9,694 nucleotides of DNA, from assembly GCA_028873745.1 (NCBI GenBank), contig JAPPNT010000248.1:1-9694 (forward strand), written 5' to 3'. The first letter of the stretch is position 1. Every line of letters begins with the position of its first letter. The translations under genes were made by a program, and so were the position numbers. The stretch comes from Chloroflexota bacterium (GTDB lineage: Bacteria > Chloroflexota > Dehalococcoidia > Lucifugimonadales > UBA1127). The notes beneath the pieces were generated by a model, which had not been told where the DNA came from, made no database searches, and was given only the letters and a program-made list of their open reading frames with translations. This document shows positions 1 through 6,064 of this stretch, piece by piece.

Positions 1-996
1 GTTCCAGATCGACGCCGCCAGGTGCGTCTTTCCGACGCCCGTGCTGCCGATGAGCACCAGCCACACGCCCGCCGGGTCGCCGGCCACCGACTGCGCCGCC
101 GCCAGCGCCGCCTGCAGCGACTCCCGCTGCCGCGCGTTCGCCCGGTTCCCCTCCGTCGAGAACGCCTCAAACGTCATCGTCTGCATCTGCTCCGGCAGCG
201 ACCCCAGCGACCGCCCCGTCGCCGAGCGCGGCAGCGCCAGCTCGTACACGTGCCCCGTGCCCGCCCCCGACAGCCGCGTCTGGAACCGCTCCTCCAGCGT
301 CTCCAACGGCGCCGCCAGCGTAACCACCGTCGGCAGCTCCAGGTTGTAGCGGTGGTTCAGCACCTGGAACAGCTTCTCCTGCGCCCACGGCGTCGACGCC
401 TGCGCGCCCAGCCCGTCCAGCACCAGCACCGGCGCGTTCCGCACTTGGTCGAAGAGCAGGTCGTAGTCCGCGTCGCTGTTGGGCGCGTAAGCCGCCCGCA
501 GGTGGTCGAGCAGGTCCGGCGCGACCATGAACAGCGCGGGCACCCCCGCCTCGACGGTGCGGTGCGTCACCGCAGCCGCCAGGTGAGTCTTGCCGCACCC
601 GCTCGGCCCCGCCAGCACCAGCCACCCGCTCGGCGACTCCGCGAAGTCCCGCGCCGCCTCGAGGGCCGCGTGGAACAGCCGCCGGTCGTCCGGGTCCGAG
701 CTGTTCCCGTCCTCGTTCAGAGTGTCGAAGGTGAAGCGCGCCAGCACGCCGAGGTTGCTATAGCGCAGCAACCGCTCCCGCCGCTCGAGCGCGCCCTCTT
801 GCTCCCAGCACGAGCATGGGTCGATGGATCCCCAGCGCGGATGGCCGAAGGGCACGTCGACGCGCACCCACCGCGTGCCGTTGCACAGCGGGCAGGCGGG
901 CGCCTCCTCCTCGGGGCTATCGTCGGGGGCGCCGGACGATCTCGCTGGCGCGAACCGCGCCAGCACGTCCCCCAGCCGTTCCATCTCCTCTGCCAT
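1..996 (-). CDS. DnaI/DnaC-type AAA+ helicase loader with tandem P-loop domains (3' end beyond window)
   Basis: Probable loader of the DnaB helicase, acting in the cytoplasm at origins or stalled forks. 332 residues are visible and the frame is still open at base 1. A Cys cluster at the N-terminus (C35, C38, C61, C63) resembles the zinc-binding start of DnaI-like loaders. The first AAA+ domain has Walker A GPSGCGKT (130-137), Walker B VLVLDGLG (190-197) and a C-terminal Arg segment ERFQTRL (236-242). A second copy then begins: MTFEAFSTEGN (274-284) matches FTFDTLNEDGN (88-98), and a second Walker A GSTGVGKT sits at 317-324, an offset of about 187 residues. The ATG at 996 is preceded by GGAGGG five or so bases upstream, although this places the start 80 nt inside the upstream dnaD-like gene. 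The AAA+ call is firm. The loader role rests on the Cys cluster and the dnaB/dnaD context. An IstB-like transposition helper is less likely because no transposase is present. Confidence 0.82.
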   Translation of the reverse strand, partial: MAEEMERLGDVLARFAPARSSGAPDDSPEEEAPACPLCNGTRWVRVDVPFGHPRWGSIDPCSCWEQEGALERRERLLRYSNLGVLARFTFDTLNEDGNSSDPDDRRLFHAALEAARDFAESPSGWLVLAGPSGCGKTHLAAAVTHRTVEAGVPALFMVAPDLLDHLRAAYAPNSDADYDLLFDQVRNAPVLVLDGLGAQASTPWAQEKLFQVLNHRYNLELPTVVTLAAPLETLEERFQTRLSGAGTGHVYELALPRSATGRSLGSLPEQMQTMTFEAFSTEGNRANARQRESLQAALAAAQSVAGDPAGVWLVLIGSTGVGKTHLAASIWN

Positions 997-1594
997 CGTC
1001 CCTCCACCGCCGCAGCACCGCCTCGACGTAGCGCAGGCTGCGCGCGTTGCTCACCACCGCCTGCCCAAACGCCTCGGCGATCCACTCCGACGGGTACTCT
1101 TCCTCCATGTCCTTCAGCCGCTCGGCCGCCATCGGCGTGATGACCCCGATGTTCTCCTCGTACAGCCGGAACACGTCCGGCCGATGCCCCACGACTGCCT
1201 GGTCCACCCCCATTCGCCCTGAGACTGTCGAAGGGCGCCCCGCCTCGCCGTCGAGTTCCCCCATCGACGCCAGCGCCCGCCGGTTCGCCGCCGTATCTAG
1301 GCAGTATCCCGACTCCGCCCGTACCAGCACCCCAACCTCCGCCAGCGCCGCCAGTCCCCGCTCCGCCGCCGACTCGTCCCCGCCGAGCGCCAGCACCGGG
1401 TCCGCCGCCAGCTCCGCCGCCGTGACGGTCGAAGGCCCCCGACCGCGCCCCGGTGCCGACTGCTTCCGATGCAGCACGAAGATGGCCCGCAGCGCGCACC
1501 GCAGCGTCGCCGCGTCCGTCACCCGCTCCAGCAGCGGCCCGAACAGCGCCGTCGGCACCGGCACCACGTCCGAGGGGCGGCCGTCTGCGGCCAT
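917..1594 (-). CDS. DnaD-domain replication initiation protein
   Basis: A 225-residue protein with a winged-helix-like N-terminal half (about residues 10-105) and a C-terminal DnaD/phage-type domain (about 138-197) carrying the hallmarks YEENIGVITP and YVEAVLRRW. DnaD proteins bind DNA and scaffold loading of the replicative helicase in Bacillus-type initiation. The ATG at 1594 shares one base with the dnaB stop (TGATG), so the two are probably translationally coupled; a longer upstream frame reads through dnaB and is rejected. The last 80 nt overlap the helicase-loader gene, and the C-terminal 25 residues are low-complexity Gly/Arg. A dispersed genome repeat is embedded in frame at about residues 119-128, in the linker between the two domains. 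The DnaD-domain call is strong; equivalence to Bacillus DnaD is inferred from gene order. Confidence 0.85.
   Translation of the reverse strand: MAADGRPSDVVPVPTALFGPLLERVTDAATLRCALRAIFVLHRKQSAPGRGRGPSTVTAAELAADPVLALGGDESAAERGLAALAEVGVLVRAESGYCLDTAANRRALASMGELDGEAGRPSTVSGRMGVDQAVVGHRPDVFRLYEENIGVITPMAAERLKDMEEEYPSEWIAEAFGQAVVSNARSLRYVEAVLRRWRDDGRGDGTAGGRAGAVRASEIVRRPRR
1212..1241. repeat. Type-2 dispersed repeat inside the dnaD-like gene
   Basis: Matches the intergenic repeat at 4052-4081 at 26 of 30 positions by eye, including a 16-base identical right end (TGTCGAAGGGCGCCCC). It is read in frame on the minus strand as part of GRPSTVSGR, in the linker between the two domains of the DnaD-like protein. 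Confidence 0.75.
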
Positions 1595-2979
1595 CACGAG
1601 GGCTCCGGGCGGTCCGTCAGACCGGCAAACTTCGCCAGCCTGCTCTCGAACCGCAGGTGCAGGGAGCCCAGCGCGCCGTGCCGGTGCTTGGAGATGATCA
1701 GCTCCGCCATGTCCTTGGGGTACGGCTTGTCCACAAACCGGGACTCCCACTCCTCCTGCGTGTAGTTGAAGTCCTCCCGGTAGATGAACATGACCACGTC
1801 CGCGTCCTGCTCGATGCTCCCGCTCTCACGCAGGTCGCTGAGCTGCGGCCGGTGCGACGGCCGGTTCTCGACCGCGCGGCTGAGCTGCGAGAGGGCCAGC
1901 ACCGGCACGTTCAGGTCTCGCGCCAGCGCCTTCAGCGACCGCGAGATCTCGCTGACCTCCTGCACCCGGTTGGCGTTCCCCCGCGTGTCCGTCCCCTGCA
2001 TGAGCTGCAGGTAGTCGACGATGATGAGGTCGACGTTGCGCTCTAGGTGCAGCCGCCGCGCCTTGCTCCGCAGGTCCATCACGGACAGCATCGGCGTGTC
2101 GTCGATGTAGATGGGCAGGTCGGAGAGCACGCCTGTCGCGTCGATGAGCCGCTGCTCCTGCTGCTCCGAGTACAGGTGCTGCCGTAGCCGGTAGCTGTCG
2201 ACGTTCGACTCCGCAGCCAGCAGCCGCTGCCCCAGCTGGTCGCGGCTCATCTCGACGCTGAAGATGGCCGAGGTCGCCCCGTACCGGGCCGCGTTCCGCG
2301 CGATGCTCAGCGCCAGCGCCGTCTTGCCGAGGCCCGGCCGCGCCGCCAGCACCAGCAGGTCCGACCGCTGCAGCCCGCCCAGGATCAGGTCGAGGTCCGA
2401 GAAGCCCGTTGGCACCGGCGCCGAGGTCAGCCCCAGCGGCCCCGACGTCACCCGCGCCGACTCCTCCAGGTACCGGTCCAGCACCTCGCGGATGTGGACG
2501 AAGTCGCGCCCCGTGCCGACGCCTCGCAACTGGAAGAGCAGGTCCTCCGCCTTCGTCAGCGTCTGGTCCACGTCTGGCCCGTTCTCGAACCCCAGCTTCT
2601 CGATGCCCTTGGCCGCGTGGATGAGCTGACGCATGACGCTTGTGCGCCGTACGATCTGCGCGTAATACTCCACGTTGACAGACGTCGGCACGGTGGCGGA
2701 GAGCTGGCTCAGGTACTCATACCCGCCCGCCTCCTCCAGCCGGCCCCGCCGGGCCATCTCCTGCCCCATCGTCGCCAGGTCGATGGCTTCCGGCCGCTGC
2801 GAGAGCTCCAGCGCCGCCTCGTAGCACCACCGGTTTCGCTCGCGGAAGAAGTCTGCGGCGCGCAGCACCGGCGACACCTGGTGGATAGCATCACCGTCGA
2901 TCAGCAGCGCGCCGATGACCGCCTCTTCAGCCGTTATATCGTGGGGCCAGAGATGTATTACTTGTTCCGCTTGCACCAT
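1594..2979 (-). CDS. dnaB: Replicative DNA helicase DnaB
   Basis: The hexameric 5'-3' helicase of the replication fork. The 461-residue form is close to the usual family length. The N-terminal domain begins at about residue 15 (ITAEEAVIGALLID) with the RNRWCYEAALEL region at 48-60. The RecA-like domain has Walker A ARPGLGKT (213-220), Walker B LIIVDYLQLM (318-327), the SRSLKALARDLNVPVLALSQ region (346-365, helicase motif H3) and the conserved KHRHG motif (431-435), which holds the presumed arginine finger. Two earlier in-frame starts exist (3036 and 3000). 2979 is preferred because it restores family length, has a GGATGG ribosome-binding sequence upstream, and lies about 22 nt after the predicted transcription start. 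The gene follows rplI, a widely conserved neighbourhood, and its stop overlaps the DnaD-like gene. No intein or insertion is visible. Confidence 0.95.
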   Translation of the reverse strand: MVQAEQVIHLWPHDITAEEAVIGALLIDGDAIHQVSPVLRAADFFRERNRWCYEAALELSQRPEAIDLATMGQEMARRGRLEEAGGYEYLSQLSATVPTSVNVEYYAQIVRRTSVMRQLIHAAKGIEKLGFENGPDVDQTLTKAEDLLFQLRGVGTGRDFVHIREVLDRYLEESARVTSGPLGLTSAPVPTGFSDLDLILGGLQRSDLLVLAARPGLGKTALALSIARNAARYGATSAIFSVEMSRDQLGQRLLAAESNVDSYRLRQHLYSEQQEQRLIDATGVLSDLPIYIDDTPMLSVMDLRSKARRLHLERNVDLIIVDYLQLMQGTDTRGNANRVQEVSEISRSLKALARDLNVPVLALSQLSRAVENRPSHRPQLSDLRESGSIEQDADVVMFIYREDFNYTQEEWESRFVDKPYPKDMAELIISKHRHGALGSLHLRFESRLAKFAGLTDRPEPS

Positions 2980-3007
2980 TGTTCCATCCAATACGAACAT
3001 GTGTGCT

Positions 3008-3036
3008 ATGGTACAACACGCGCACAAGTCCGCCAA
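3008..3036 (-). promoter_or_regulatory. Predicted promoter of the dnaB-dnaD-loader operon
   Basis: On the minus strand, TTGGCG (3031-3036), a 17-base spacer, then TACCAT (3008-3013). Each box matches the sigma-70 consensus at 4 of 6. The implied transcription start near 3001 fits the chosen dnaB start at 2979. A second possible -35, TTGACC, lies at 3068-3073 but has no good -10 partner. Confidence 0.4.
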
Positions 3037-3127
3037 GGGTGACTTAAGAAAGGAAAAGGATAAGGGGGGTCAAGGGTGCTCTCACAAGAAGAAAAATTGG
3101 CACTTTTGGCGAGTTCAGGACGCTTCC

Positions 3128-3163
3128 AAAAGAGAAACGGCCCACCCTCCAGAGGGTGGGCCG
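3128..3163 (-). terminator. Intrinsic terminator after rplI
   Basis: A perfect 12-base inverted repeat, CGGCCCACCCTC (3138-3149) and GAGGGTGGGCCG (3152-3163), separated by two bases. On the minus strand it is followed at once by TTTCTCTTTT, the expected U-rich tail. It lies about 26 nt after the rplI stop, so dnaB needs its own promoter. Confidence 0.85.
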
Positions 3164-3188
3164 ACATACCTCGATATATGAGCTTTTC

Positions 3189-3905
3189 TTACTCGGCCTT
3201 GTCCTCTTCTGACTCCTCGTCCGACGCCGCTTCGGCGTCCTCCGAGTCTGCCTCCGCATCGTCGCCGTCAGAAGCCTCCTCGGCCTCTACTTCAACCGCC
3301 GCTTCCTCGGCCACGGGCTCTTCCTCAGCCGCCGGCTCGTCGTCCGAGGCATCCTCCGCCTCGAGTTCCGCAACGGCCGCTTCGTCCTCGGCAGCCTCCG
3401 ACGCCTCAGCGTCGGCATCCTCATCCTCCGCGACCGCCGCAAAGTACCGGCCAGCCGCGTCCTCGACGACCACCGTCACCGTCGGGATCAGGTCCATGTG
3501 CAGCCGCACCGGTACCTGGTACGTCCCCAGGTCGCGGATCGGCTCCGTCAGCGAGATGATCCGCCGGTCGATGTCGTGCCCCACGGCCTCCGTCAGCGCC
3601 GACGCGATCGCCATCGTCGTGATCGAGCCGTACAGCCGCCCGCCCTGGCCGGAGCGGCCCTTCAGCGTCACGCTCAGCCCTTCCAGCACGTCCGCGACGC
3701 TCTTCAGGTCGGCGGCGTCGCGCACACGCTTGGCCTCCGCCGCGCTCTTGATCTTCGCGATCCGCTTCAGCTGGTCCGCCGTCGCCGGCGCCGCCAGCCC
3801 CTGCGGGATCAGGTAGTTGCGGGCGTACCCGCCGGACACCGCGCGGACGTCGCCCGCCATGTGCTTGGGCGGCACGTCCGCCAGAAAGACCACTTGCACG
3901 CGCAC
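3189..3905 (-). CDS. rplI: 50S ribosomal protein L9 with long acidic C-terminal tail
   Basis: L9 binds 23S rRNA and limits frame slippage by translating ribosomes. The N-terminal domain is clear: VVFLADVP, GDVRAVSGGYARNYLIPQGLA (family signature, about residues 18-38), then the connecting helix (about 42-75) and the C-terminal domain (about 76-155, with GRLYGSIT at 89-96). Bacterial L9 is usually near 150 residues; this one is 238. The extra 79 residues (160-238) contain 41 Asp/Glu and a single Lys, with the rest mostly Ala, Ser and Val, so the tail should be disordered. The GTG at 3905 is chosen for its GAGGTG ribosome-binding site five bases upstream. A GTG two codons later (3899) would give the more usual family start. 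The reading frame through the tail is open and high-GC like its neighbours, so a frameshift is unlikely. Confidence 0.93.
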   Translation of the reverse strand: MRVQVVFLADVPPKHMAGDVRAVSGGYARNYLIPQGLAAPATADQLKRIAKIKSAAEAKRVRDAADLKSVADVLEGLSVTLKGRSGQGGRLYGSITTMAIASALTEAVGHDIDRRIISLTEPIRDLGTYQVPVRLHMDLIPTVTVVVEDAAGRYFAAVAEDEDADAEASEAAEDEAAVAELEAEDASDDEPAAEEEPVAEEAAVEVEAEEASDGDDAEADSEDAEAASDEESEEDKAE

Positions 3906-3938
3906 CGGAACACCTCGAAATCAAATTGCAACCCAACA

Positions 3939-3967
3939 AGCGTACCACAGCTAGCTCAAAGCGGAAA
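3939..3967 (-). promoter_or_regulatory. Predicted rplI promoter
   Basis: Minus strand: TTTCCG (3962-3967), 17-base spacer, TACGCT (3939-3944) preceded by TGG, an extended -10. The -35 is weak. The -35 lies in the T-rich tail of the upstream hairpin at 3968-3991, so the two signals overlap. Confidence 0.35.
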
Positions 3968-3991
3968 GCCGAGGAGCCCCTCCCCCTCGGC
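3960..3991 (-). terminator. Probable terminator of the plsY operon
   Basis: Minus strand: GCCGAGGGG, six-base loop, CTCCTCGGC, forming a nine-pair stem with one G-U pair (3968-3991), then TTTCCGCTTT. The T run is interrupted, so confidence is moderate. It lies between the zinc-finger gene and rplI, where a terminator is expected. Confidence 0.45.
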
Positions 3992-4001
3992 GTACTCAAT
4001 C

Positions 4002-4029
4002 CGTCATTCCCGCGAAAGCGGAAATCCAG
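4002..4029. repeat. Type-1 hairpin repeat, degenerate copy
   Basis: CGTCATTCCCGCGAAAGCGG followed by AAATCCAG. It shares the CGTCAT start, GAAA centre and ATCCAG end with the copies at 4094 and 7644. The right arm has a mismatch, so the stem is imperfect. Confidence 0.7.
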
Positions 4030-4051
4030 TGGAGGGGCAGCAGGTTAGGCC

Positions 4052-4081
4052 GTTCACCCTGAGCTTGTCGAAGGGCGCCCC
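4052..4081. repeat. Type-2 dispersed repeat (reference copy)
   Basis: GTTCA followed by CCCTGAGCTTGTCGAAGGG and CGCCCC. Related copies lie at 1212-1241 and 5481-5536, with a fragment at 7621-7633. Here it is bracketed by two type-1 hairpin repeats. Confidence 0.75.
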
Positions 4082-4093
4082 GCTCCCCCGTTT

Positions 4094-4116
4094 TACCGGC
4101 GAAAGCCGGTATCCAG
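4094..4116. repeat. Type-1 hairpin repeat
   Basis: TACCGGCGAAAGCCGGTA followed by TCCAG: a perfect seven-pair stem with a GAAA loop. It is preceded by CCGTTT. No T run follows on either strand, so it does not look like a standard terminator. Confidence 0.8.
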
Positions 4117-4128
4117 CCCCGCAAGCCC

Positions 4129-4617
4129 CTACCGGAACGGGTTCACCGCCATCGCCGCGCCCACCACCAGCCCCACCAGCGAGTACAGCCCGATCACCAG
4201 CCCGCCCGCCACCAGCGAGAAGGTGATGATGCTCAGCCCGTAGCTGCACACTGCCAGCACCTGCAGCGGCGTCGCGCGCTTGCGGTTGCTCGCCCGGCTG
4301 ATCGCCTCGCCGATGAAGTAGCCCGAGGCCACGTAGCCCACCGCGACGAACAGCGCGCCGAAGAGCCCGCCCGTCGGCAGGAACGCGATGAGCAGCCCCA
4401 GCACGACGCCCGTCCCGATGCCGGCGCCCAGCGCCACTGCCACCGACACGCCGAACTGCGGCGCGGGCAGCGAGTAGGTGGGCAGCCGTTGGACGTTCGC
4501 GCAGTCGGGACAGCGGGCGCCTACGGGGGTGGTGACGGCGCACTTGCCGCATATGGGGCGATCACACTTGCTGCACCGCAGCAAGGTCTCCGTCTGGGGG
4601 TGGAAGGTACACTCCAT
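4129..4617 (-). CDS. B-box-type zinc-finger membrane protein
   Basis: Function unknown. The 162-residue protein has a compact N-terminal metal-binding module with C3, H6, C15, C18, C23, C26, C36 and C39, spaced like the B-box-type fingers found at the start of small bacterial membrane proteins. The remainder is hydrophobic, with about four predicted membrane segments (roughly 55-80, 84-106, 117-138 and 139-158), so the finger probably sits at the membrane surface. The ATG at 4617 is chosen because the finger then begins at residue 3; GGAGGG lies 13 bases upstream, rather far. A TTG at 4641 is an alternative start adding eight residues. It begins 30 nt after plsY and should share its transcript. 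No catalytic motif is seen. The domain call is good; the role is not known. Confidence 0.75.
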   Translation of the reverse strand: MECTFHPQTETLLRCSKCDRPICGKCAVTTPVGARCPDCANVQRLPTYSLPAPQFGVSVAVALGAGIGTGVVLGLLIAFLPTGGLFGALFVAVGYVASGYFIGEAISRASNRKRATPLQVLAVCSYGLSIITFSLVAGGLVIGLYSLVGLVVGAAMAVNPFR

Positions 4618-4647
4618 TGACGCTGCTGTCCCTCCAGCCAAACGCCG

Positions 4648-5334
4648 CTAGCCGTCCGGCCTTCGGGAGACCCACTCGTCGCGGCTGGCGATGTCCCGGT
4701 CGAACAGCAGCCGGTAGCGCAGCACGCGCACCATCGGCTCGCCCTCCATCGGCGATTCCCAGTTGGCAACCAGCCGTTTCAGTATCGTCAGCGCCAGCAC
4801 GGACCACAGCACCGTCATGTGCACCGTGGAGCGGTAGAGCAGCCCGGACTCGTCCAGGAAGTACGCCAGCGGGAGGTTCAGCGCCATTATCGCCAGCAGG
4901 TAGATGGCCGACTGCTTGCGGATCAGCCCGCCCCAGATGCCGCCGACCACCAGGCCGAAGAGGAGCTCCGGCCACATGCCGAAGCCGATGAGGATGCCGC
5001 CCATCGTCGCGATGCCACGGCCGCCCATCAGCCGCATGTACGGCGACCAGTTGTGCCCGACGACGGCGCCCAGCGCCGCTGTCGCCTGCACCCACTCGGA
5101 GTAGCCCAGCGCGTTCGCGATGAGGATGGGCGCGGTGCCCTTCACGAGGCCGTCAACCAGCCCGAGGACCATCCCGCTCCGACGCCCAACGTGCGCGATG
5201 ACGTTGGACGCGCCCATGTTCCCGGAGCCGTGCTGCCGGATGTCGATGCCGCCTCGAAAGCGCGCCCATAGGTACGCCGTGGGGATGCCCCCCCACAGGT
5301 ACCCGGCAAGGAACGCCAGCGTGATTGGCAGCAT
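4648..5334 (-). CDS. plsY: Acyl-phosphate:glycerol-3-phosphate acyltransferase PlsY
   Basis: An inner-membrane enzyme that transfers the acyl group from acyl phosphate to glycerol 3-phosphate, giving lysophosphatidate, the first step of phospholipid synthesis. The 228-residue protein has the family motifs in order: GSGNMGASN (36-44), DGLVKG (61-66), GHNWSPY with GGRGIAT (93-110), and the LKRL-NWES segment (185-193), set among several hydrophobic membrane segments. The ATG at 5334 has AGAGG about six bases upstream. The C-terminal cytoplasmic tail (about 194-228) is somewhat longer than in compact PlsY proteins. No plsX is in the window. A well-formed promoter lies upstream, and the zinc-finger membrane gene follows. 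Confidence 0.93.
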   Translation of the reverse strand: MLPITLAFLAGYLWGGIPTAYLWARFRGGIDIRQHGSGNMGASNVIAHVGRRSGMVLGLVDGLVKGTAPILIANALGYSEWVQATAALGAVVGHNWSPYMRLMGGRGIATMGGILIGFGMWPELLFGLVVGGIWGGLIRKQSAIYLLAIMALNLPLAYFLDESGLLYRSTVHMTVLWSVLALTILKRLVANWESPMEGEPMVRVLRYRLLFDRDIASRDEWVSRRPDG

Positions 5335-5363
5335 GGTAACCTCTGCATCCCGGTCTTGGCCTC

Positions 5364-5392
5364 ATTAAACACCAGAACCCCCCCGACGGCAA
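5364..5392 (-). promoter_or_regulatory. Predicted plsY promoter
   Basis: Minus strand: TTGCCG (5387-5392), 17-base spacer, TTTAAT (5364-5369). The -10 matches at 5 of 6 and the -35 at 4 of 6. The implied start is about 20 nt before the plsY ATG. Confidence 0.6.
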
Positions 5393-5412
5393 CGTCCCGC
5401 TCCCCCACGTTT

Positions 5413-5435
5413 TACCGGCGGAAGCCGGTACCCAG
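5413..5435. repeat. Type-1 hairpin repeat
   Basis: TACCGGC, loop GGAA, GCCGGTA, then CCCAG. A perfect seven-pair stem, differing from the 4094 copy in the loop and one tail base. Preceded by ACGTTT, like the 4094 copy. Confidence 0.8.
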
Positions 5436-5480
5436 AAACCCCGCGACCGGCTCCCCCAGCGCCGCAGCCCACCCCACTCC

Positions 5481-5536
5481 GTTCACCCTGAGCCTGTCGA
5501 AGCCTGTCCTGAGCCCCGTCGAAGCGGGGCGCCCCC
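5481..5536. repeat. Type-2 dispersed repeat, internally duplicated
   Basis: Contains two CCTGAG...GTCGAAG units (5487-5503 and 5508-5524). The second makes a perfect hairpin, GCCCCG (5513-5518), loop TCGAAG, CGGGGC (5525-5530). It ends about 10 bases before the predicted -10 of the GNAT gene. Confidence 0.7.
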
Positions 5537-5545
5537 GCCATCCCC

Positions 5546-5551
5546 TATACT
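5546..5551 (+). promoter_or_regulatory. Possible -10 element of the GNAT operon
   Basis: TATACT, 5 of 6 to consensus, 32 bases before the ATG at 5584. No acceptable -35 is present at 16-18 bases; that position falls in the hairpin of the type-2 repeat. Confidence 0.35.
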
Positions 5552-5583
5552 GCCCGCAAACCCACCGACGACGGGAGGGATCC

Positions 5584-6054
5584 ATGCCCGACATCACCAT
5601 TCGCGACGCCAACCACGGCGACGTCCCCGCCCTGCTGCGCCTCCTCGGCCAGCTAGACCCGCCCGCCGAGGCCCCAGACGAGCCCGCCGCCCGCGCCGCC
5701 CTCGACGCCATCGCCCGACACCCCGGCATGCGCCTCGTCGTCGCCGAGACCGATGGCGAGGTCGTCGGCTCCGTCGTGCTCGCCGTCCTCCCCAACCTCA
5801 CCCACCACGCGCAGCCGTGGGCCCAGCTCGAGAACCTCATCGTCGACGAAGCCTACCGTGGCCAAGGTGTCGGCCGCGCCCTCACGCAGTGGTGCGAGGC
5901 CACCGCCCGCGCCGAGGGCTGCTACAAGCTCCAGTTCCAGAGCCGCAACCACCGCAAGGCGTCCCACCGCTTCTACCGCCGCCTCGGCTACCAGGCCCTG
6001 ACTGTAGGCTTTCGTCGCTACCTCACCGGCACGCTGCCCCCGCCGCCGGTCTAG
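5584..6054 (+). CDS. GNAT-family N-acetyltransferase
   Basis: Transfers an acetyl group from acetyl-CoA to an unknown amine substrate. The 156-residue protein is a single GNAT domain: the N-terminal strand ITIRDAN (4-10), the central strands LVVAETDGEVVGSVVLAVLP (51-70), motif A ENLIVDEAYRGQGVGRAL (83-100) with the pyrophosphate-binding RGQGVG at 92-97, and motif B RFYRRLGY (129-136). Length fits a one-domain enzyme. The ATG at 5584 is fixed by GGGAGGGA ending three bases before it; a longer in-frame reading upstream runs through repeats and is rejected. The endonuclease/phosphatase-fold gene starts 10 nt downstream, so the two are probably co-transcribed. The substrate cannot be inferred. 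Confidence 0.9.
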   Translation: MPDITIRDANHGDVPALLRLLGQLDPPAEAPDEPAARAALDAIARHPGMRLVVAETDGEVVGSVVLAVLPNLTHHAQPWAQLENLIVDEAYRGQGVGRALTQWCEATARAEGCYKLQFQSRNHRKASHRFYRRLGYQALTVGFRRYLTGTLPPPPV

Positions 6055-6064
6055 CGCGGAAGGC

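Noticed and set aside
167..625. Long minus-strand reading frame rich in Gly, Ala and Arg
   Set aside because: Shadow of the helicase loader in another frame; the true frame carries Walker A and B motifs.
22..1140. 372-codon plus-strand reading frame rich in Arg, Pro and Gln
   Set aside because: Antisense shadow of the loader and dnaD-like genes, caused by high G+C; no recognisable domain.
1418..1445. A second possible type-2 repeat in the dnaD-like gene, around GGTCGAAGGCC
   Set aside because: The match is short and broken, and the encoded PSTVTAAEL fits the winged-helix domain, so it is probably ordinary coding sequence.
2994..3007. CGAACATGTGTGCT near the dnaB start, resembling an SOS (LexA) box of the CGAACATATGTTCG kind
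   Set aside because: Only the left half matches well; the right half lacks the TTCG of the palindrome, and no lexA or SOS gene is nearby. A chance match is likely.
4094..4116. Type-1 hairpin as an intrinsic terminator
   Set aside because: No T run follows on either strand, and the same unit recurs in other contexts, so it is better called a repeat.
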